NCBI GenBank assembly: GCA_944470555.2
Contig: OX104127.1
Span: 111,442,741-111,506,740, forward strand
Source of the DNA: Heterobilharzia americana
Taxonomy: Eukaryota > Platyhelminthes > Trematoda > Strigeidida > Schistosomatidae
DNA: 64,000 nt
Direction: 5' to 3'
The first letter of the stretch is position 1; every line of letters begins with the position of its first letter. Below are positions 58,668-64,000 of this stretch, piece after piece. The notes beneath the pieces were generated by a model. It did not search any database. It had not been told where the DNA came from and saw only the letters and a program-made list of their open reading frames with translations. The translations under genes were made by a program, and so were the position numbers.

Positions 58668-59771
58668 CTGAAAAACAGTTTTAAGAAAGAGATACTTGAA
58701 AGTAGTAAATACGTGAAAAAATTCCCTTTATCATGCAGACTTATTCATGGCAAGACAGTCATGAATTATAAAACACAGAATAATTGTTTCTTTTTAGTTT
58801 GTCACTCCTCAGAAGTGAATACTTTGAAATAAATTTGGGTTCTAACTAATAATCTGGGTACGCTTTTGTAGGCGTGTTTGATGTAAAGAACTTGTATCAG
58901 TGACTAGCACAATTTTTGAAACTCATTTGACAATATGCACTGCAAAATAACTTTGGCGTTCTCCACTGTTTAATGACTTATATTAAAGCTTGCCAAAGGA
59001 TTAGGTTTATGCATCCAATAGAAATTACTCAGCATTGCTTTTATTGTAGAGTAAATCCTCAAAGTTTTCGCTATTGTTGAAGACTTCTATTTTATTTGTT
59101 TCCCAGTCTTAGTAAGACACTCATTTTAGACACTGTGCTGCAACGCTATGTGATTTTCATCGACATTGTTGTTATTACCAGTGGCTATTCTTATGTTGTG
59201 TTTTCGTGTTTACAACTTTTTAATTCAATGTATATTGTCTTTATTCATCTAAATAAATAACGAAACTTTGGTTACATTTAAGCTTCTGCCAAAATATGCG
59301 TAAAACATCCTAAAATATGGGATCTCCTCAGATAATGGCACTTTTATACATCTAGGTTGAGTAAATATTAAAATACTCATATCAACTCCAATCGATGTGA
59401 TGCACTATAAAGTGTCACTAGTACCTTTTGGTTACACCTTAGGGATATTAGTCTCTTATTGGAATACATTTTGTAACAGAATGTGTACTACACTTCTGAA
59501 GCATCCTTATTTAACAGGTTACCGTCATTGTCGAACTCCATATGATGAATCACTTATGGACGTTAGTTGTAGTTTTTTATAATAATTTATAACAGTGACA
59601 GTGTTGGGGTTTATATGTAATATCATGTGTCGCTATTATGATACAGTTCTAGAAAAGAACTATTTTGGTGGATTTTTAGCTTCTTCATTTACCGTCAGGT
59701 TTAATACAATTCACTTCCACTTTTGTTTTTAACTGAGGGTCAATATAGAAAAGTATCACTGTAAAACTTGC

Positions 59772-59935
59772 CTGAGGTGAGTCTCTCCAAACAGGATTCC
59801 CAATGTATGATGTAGCATTGAGTTTATCAAATAGTAAGTCATCGTCACTTCCATAACCGTAGAATTTATTTACAGGTGTTGATATGGTTTCAGAGCCACG
59901 GACTATTTTTGCTACTGCAAAAATGTAATCGCCTC
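59772..59935 (-). CDS. Unknown gene, exon with GC donor
   Basis: The acceptor is TTTTCGTTTAG and the phase fits the previous exon. It encodes GDYIFAVAKIVRGSETISTP, YGYGSDDDLLFDKLNA and TSYIGNPVWRDSPQ. The proposed donor is CCTCAG|GCAAGT, a textbook GC-AG splice site, and it alone gives the phase 0 required by the next exon. If it is not used, the frame runs on through IDPQLKTKVEVNC to a possible GT donor at GACG|GTAAAT (phase 1), which does not fit the next exon and is soon followed by a stop. Confidence 0.75.
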
Positions 59936-60170
59936 CTAAACGAAAAAGCATATCAGTCAAAATTTCAATAATGCACCTTAAAACATATAAGCATTAACAA
60001 TAAATTACTGATCATGCAAACCCTTGTTGTTCGAAATGTGGAAAACTTTGTATTGATGGTAATGTTAAGCAGGTCATTTGAATGTCTGTTAACGGTAACC
60101 TTATCTGAATATAAAAAACTAGAATAGACTTTACAAAAACTATAGGGAATACTTATGAAAACAATAATTT

Positions 60171-60311
60171 CATTACAATAAGAAAAGTAATTATTTTTTA
60201 AATTTCATGCATATAAATTCAAGGGAGTTGAAATAATTTGTTCAGTTTTGTCAGCACAGTCAATTCATCGAGATAGTTTTTTTACGGAAGTACAACATTA
60301 TTCTCATAATT
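60171..60311 (+). repeat. Direct repeat, copy 1 (partner 61458-61590)
   Basis: About 135 bases recur 1.29 kb downstream in the same orientation with clear divergence, for example CAATAAGAAAAGTAATTATT against CAATAAGAAAAATAAACATT, and TTTTGTCAGCACAGTCAA in both. Both copies lie in one intron of the minus-strand gene. Confidence 0.85.
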
Positions 60312-61457
60312 AAGGGTATAATGTTATGGTCTTTTAATATCATGGGTATAAACATACTAATCGAGTCAAAAGTAGCAGCGGATCCTTAATCTCTCATCAT
60401 CGACAAAATGTTACGCAAGTGGACAATAACTTAGAACTAAAGTCTAGAAGAATTGATTGACATTCATGCTTCCAGTTAGTGAATAAACGGGATCATACTT
60501 AAGTCATATATCCGGACTGCACGCATAATCACTCAGACAAAGACTAGAGCCAGTCGTTTGAAAACTGACCAGTTACGCAGATATTATTAAACAAGTCAGG
60601 AAAGACGAACTAGAAATTATTTGCCACGTAAATAGAAAGGTTATTGACTTTGTCCTCACTATTCAGCAATAAACGTTTTATCCTGGATGATTTTACCAGC
60701 GGAAGCAAAACAGCTTGATGGAAAATTTAATGCAGAGAACTCAGTTTTCTTTCTTACTCACAAATCCCCACTAAAATTTCAAGTGTGACTTCATCTATAT
60801 TGTGTTGGAGTGAAAACTGTCCAAACTTTTCTTCTTCAACTGAATCCTACTTTCGTAGATTTTAGCCCAGCTTTCCAAGAAGCCTTCCACAATAAGACGT
60901 TTTTAGAGAACGCAGTTTTTGCTTCATTGATCGTGCAGAACCTCTGTATATTTCCTGATACATGTTGTTTCCAATACTTTAATGCTGGTACATCAGATCT
61001 TTATTGCTGTCTACTTGTAAGTATCGTTTCAAAAGCATGAATGTTTTACATTATTGTGAACAATATCAACTAGAGTGACACACAACAGCTAAACGGAACA
61101 AACAGATATTTTATTAACTAAGTAAGGGATTTCTTATTTTTACCATTTCTTAAAGAGTAATAACTTTCAGGCATTGATAATTTCCATCTACTTATACCAG
61201 TGACATTAAGTTATAATCATTGGGTCGTGATTTGACAATTAGTTGCACACTTTTAGCAAATTAGTTTTGAAGCAGGTTGTTGAACGGTGGTTAATTTTGT
61301 TTTAGTGTTTATGAACAAAGTTGTATCTGTAACCTACCCTGTCGTCATGATCATCTGAGATTATAACGTAAACTATTAGCGGATATGACCGTGGAGTTTA
61401 CTCCCTACATTTTTCATTTGTTCAGGGTAGTATTTCAGCTGCCTTATGCTTGTATTT

Positions 61458-61590
61458 TTATTACAATAAGAAAAATAAACATTTTTTAAAATTTCATGTA
61501 TATAAATTCAAGAGGGTTGAAATACTTCGTTCAATTTTGTCAGCACAGTCAAGTCATCGAAATAGCTTTTATGGAAGTACATTATCCAGT
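61458..61590 (+). repeat. Direct repeat, copy 2 (partner 60171-60311)
   Basis: Second copy of the 135-base segment. It runs directly into a fragment with GCGAGGCAGGCACATCCAGC (about 61619), related to pieces at 33560, 43225 and 61950, so the duplicated segment probably belongs to a dispersed repeat family. Confidence 0.8.
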
Positions 61591-62110
61591 AAATCCCCAT
61601 GGGAACAACATCACTCACTGCGAGGCAGGCACATCCAGCTGACGAGTCCTAGATTCCACTGATAGTCATTATCTATCTTTGCATTATGCAATAGCCTAAA
61701 TTTGAGTTGTGAACAATTTAGCGATAACACACTCAGAATAATAGCCTTAGCTGGTGCCAGTCAGCTTGGATGACGATTCATTGCTTTTATCACTACTTTA
61801 GAACGATGCTAGAAATATCCAGAGGAAATTTAATTTTAATTCAGTTAGGAGAAATTAGTCTACTGTAGTGGTTGTCGGGAATCTGTGGCCTAGTGAGGAA
61901 CGCTGTAGCACTTCCAGAGATCGGTCATGGGTTTAAGTCTTAGTGGGAACAATACTCACTGGGAGGCAGTCATGTTCAGATGATGAGTCATAAACGAAAG
62001 GAAATGTACGTTCTTCATTCCAGCGTTGACCTCTGTGTATTATCACCACAAAATCTTCAAAGTGTAAGAAACAACATTTAATATAGTTGTTACACAAATC
62101 TGTTGCTTAC

Positions 62111-62293
62111 TTTTTGCCATAAGTCCTTTAGCATATTTTAAGTTCAACAGGAAACCGTCATTTATGCGATAGAAAAATGGGAAGACTGAAAACATTTGAT
62201 TGGGTATACCATTTCCTGTTCTATTTCGTTTCAAAAGCAGTCGTTCAAGGGTATAACGACAAAGATAGTCAGGATTCAAGAAGTCGGTTTGGT
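62111..62293 (-). CDS. Unknown gene, most upstream exon found
   Basis: The acceptor is CTTGTCACTTAG and the donor is AAAA|GTAAGC; it enters with two bases of a codon and leaves in phase 1. It encodes DFLNPDYLCRYTLERLLLKR, then QMFSVFPFFYRINDGFLLNL and KYAKGLMAK. Sixty codons are open, with no likeness to a transposon. Earlier exons must lie between 62.3 kb and beyond the window. I did not find one that fits phase 1. Confidence 0.8.
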
Positions 62294-63039
62294 CTAAGTG
62301 ACAAGGTTATGATATAAAAAGATGAATAAAGATGTGAGGAAAAGTAATATTCCTTCTGTAAATTAATAAAAAGCCAATGTTTTGTTGTACACATTGAATA
62401 GGTAATTGATAAGGTTCACATACTAAGTTTTACTTCTATACGTCAGTTAAGAATTTTGTCATTCATAGCTGCGAGGTTTGATGCTTTTATAATGTGCGGT
62501 GGAGTGTGGAGCTAGTCTACTCTATTTACAAATATCCTTCATGTATTTCTTCAATCTAGTTTATGTCGTGAACACAAATGCGAGTGTATGGTCAAGTTTT
62601 ATCACTTCTTTAATGTATCAACTGAATTCTTTCCTTCTTTATGTGATAAGTCTTATGATGAACGATTATTTTATTGAACTTATTTACCTTACTTACCTGT
62701 TTACCTAAGTTCAAATCTGAAATGTAATTTGAAAGGTGATGCAGAAATGCACAAATACCTTGGACACCTGTCTACGCTTCACTTAAGAGAGCGAAACATA
62801 ATTCCATATTGTAAATAAGAGTGCATCAACCAAACCATAGCATAACTTGTTTCTCACTTCTCAGACACGAAATAGTATTGTAAAACATGCTTCAAGTGAG
62901 TTTCTTCAGTATAGCCTTACACACAAGGTGTTGAATTGAAACCGAAACGGTGCGTAAAAAAATCAAGCATTATCACTCAGAAACTTGCGTAGTTCGTTAT
63001 ACATTACTGTATATTGCCCATTAACTGTATGCTTCCAGA
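62294..63039. other. Upstream intron of unknown gene, nothing recognised
   Basis: AT-rich. A 20-base segment with perfect splice signals on the minus strand (about 62712-62693) could be a micro-exon, but it would leave phase 0 instead of the phase 1 required by the next exon. I do not call it. Confidence 0.4.
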
Positions 63040-63370
63040 TAACAATCCCGAACTTTTAATGAGAAGCCGTGATTTATGGGTTAACCAATCATAAGGGAAG
63101 TGGATACCAACTGAGGATCTTGGGTGATAGTCAGGCTATATCGTGAACTGACAAAAGTTGGAATATGTGAGCCACTGAACTGAGACCCAGTGGCTGGATG
63201 GTTAGTGCGTTCACCGTGAAACCTTAAAGTCCTGAGTTCGATTCTTAGCCTGGTCGTAGGTATGAACTACTGAGAAGTCCCATACTAGGACGAAACAGAT
63301 GTCCAGTGCTCTTGGGTCTTCACTGGTCCCCCAACTGATGTCAGTCCATGATGCCTACTACCACATTATA
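63040..63370 (+). repeat. SINE-like repeat copy with tRNA-like promoter
   Basis: Diverged copy of 51690-52130: TGGCTGGATGGTTAGTGCG (A-box-like, about 63193-63211) and GAGTTCGATTC (B-box-like, about 63235), then CAGTGCTCTTGGGTC and CTGATGTCAGTCCATGATG. The tRNA-like head followed by a conserved body is the usual plan of SINEs. Confidence 0.65.
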
Positions 63371-64000
63371 ATCTAGAAATTTATACACTGAATACTACCA
63401 TTTGTCTATAGAGTTATTTTAAAGAGAAATTCCAGACAAAGTTTTCTACATCTATCACTGTCATTTACAATTTGAAGCCATTAGACGAAACTTTATGCCT
63501 TATAGAAATTTCCAGCCCTAATAATCCTTCTCTGATTTAACTTCATATGAATATGAACAATAAACACTGCTCGAAATGTCATCTAGTTAATTATACTGTA
63601 TCATTGTGTGCTATTTCAAATCAACAATCCAATGCGGAGCCTTCTCTATTTTCATCAAATATAAAGAAAATCTATTTGCTGGATAATGTTTCGGGAATAA
63701 TTTATTGCCCGCATTCATACTAAAGTAACTTCACAAATTTGAGGTGTGTTTTGCATCGTTCTAATTCTCTCTCCGTTTTTATGATGTACGTAGTAGAGTT
63801 CTTTGTATTTCTGAGACGGATGCTGTTATTTTTGTAGCAGGTAATCGATGTGCAGTAGGAATGATGAGGCACTTTTCCCAGCTAAATGGGAGACTTTACT
63901 ACTTTTATCACAAAACATAAGAAGGAATCGGATATAAATTTACGACGTCTAATAATTTATGGAGTGACATTCATGTATCAATGGACAATAAACTGTGTCC
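63371..64000. other. AT-rich end of window, nothing recognised
   Basis: No exon, RNA gene or transposon frame could be supported. The missing 5' exons of the minus-strand gene may lie here or beyond the window. Confidence 0.4.

Larger units (their letters stand above)
42568..62293 (-). other. Gene model: unrecognised seven-exon minus-strand gene
   Basis: Exons at 62293-62111, 59935-59772, 58667-58456, 56735-56609, 52721-52644, 44133-43927 and 42696-42568 join with consistent phases (1, 0, 2, 0, 0, 0) into about 365 residues. The amino end lies upstream, beyond 62.3 kb. I do not recognise the protein. No signal peptide or membrane segment is evident in what is visible. The middle (SYIGNPVWRDSPQ, then LLVVQIFRVPLIF) has a vague C2-like rhythm, which is weak. 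The C-terminal third is highly charged and probably helical (LNEQMKKLDDINLHAM), ending in a basic segment RRRKPGKSL. It is convergent with the Ig gene. Three facts support a real gene: strong splice sites, phase agreement at every join, and protein-like composition in otherwise stop-rich DNA. Confidence 0.75.

Noticed and set aside
59685..59771. Continuation of the 59.9-kb exon beyond the GC site (IDPQLKTKVEVNC)
   Set aside because: Its only GT donor gives phase 1, which does not fit the exon at 58.67 kb, whereas the GC donor fits. Alternative splicing cannot be excluded.
62693..62712. 20-base micro-exon upstream of the minus-strand gene
   Set aside because: Splice sites look perfect, but the phase it leaves does not match the next exon.

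Overview
This is an AT-rich, intron-rich, repeat-laden animal genomic window. It fits a parasitic flatworm, most likely a schistosome-type trematode. The reasons are a CsRn1-type Gypsy element (gag finger of form C-x2-H-x9-C-x3-C, primer site matching tRNA-Trp), an RTE-clade LINE of the SR2 kind, CR1-type LINEs, Penelope-like elements with a GIY-YIG endonuclease, tRNA-related SINE-like repeats, and a very short 5' intron. I cannot name the species from sequence alone. There are no bacterial features: no operons, CRISPR arrays or ribosome binding sites.

Layout. 0.9-12.4 kb is a transposon graveyard. A decayed CR1-type endonuclease lies on the minus strand (about 0.9-2.06 kb), head to head with a CR1-type LINE on the plus strand whose ORF1 (PHD-like finger) and ORF2 start run from 2.59 to 4.65 kb. 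An old, defective Gypsy/CsRn1-like element occupies 6.21-10.36 kb. The C-terminal end of a CR1-type ORF2 with a pyrimidine-rich tail lies at 11.66-12.35 kb.

12.96-40.48 kb holds a plus-strand host gene assembled here from splice signals and matching phases. It encodes a secreted or surface protein with three immunoglobulin domains of the lachesin/IgLON type. A signal-peptide exon and a 37-bp intron come first, followed by exons at 13.07, 17.76, 19.91, 21.59, 27.20 and 28.93 kb, and a doubtful last exon at 40.36 kb. Its introns contain an RTE copy (24.45-25.69 kb), three long TA microsatellites, a foldback made of two Penelope GIY-YIG domains (27.8-28.5 kb), a decayed coding remnant (34.9-36.0 kb) and a nearly complete RTE LINE (36.9-40.1 kb).

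42.57-62.29 kb holds a second host gene on the minus strand, convergent with the first. Seven exons join with consistent phases into about 365 residues, with the amino end missing. I do not recognise the protein. One intron appears to use a GC donor. The largest intron (44.1-52.6 kb) holds two more RTE copies, a Penelope reverse transcriptase fragment and a palindromic tRNA-like SINE unit. SINE-like copies and a direct repeat lie in the later introns and beyond.

The two host genes are the functional content and the rest is mobile DNA in various states of decay. I found no convincing new multi-gene system. The least ordinary items are the unrecognised minus-strand gene, the hairpin whose loop is the ORF2 start codon of the CR1 LINE, the amplified primer-site repeat of the Gypsy element, and the Penelope foldback placed inside an Ig-domain gene.
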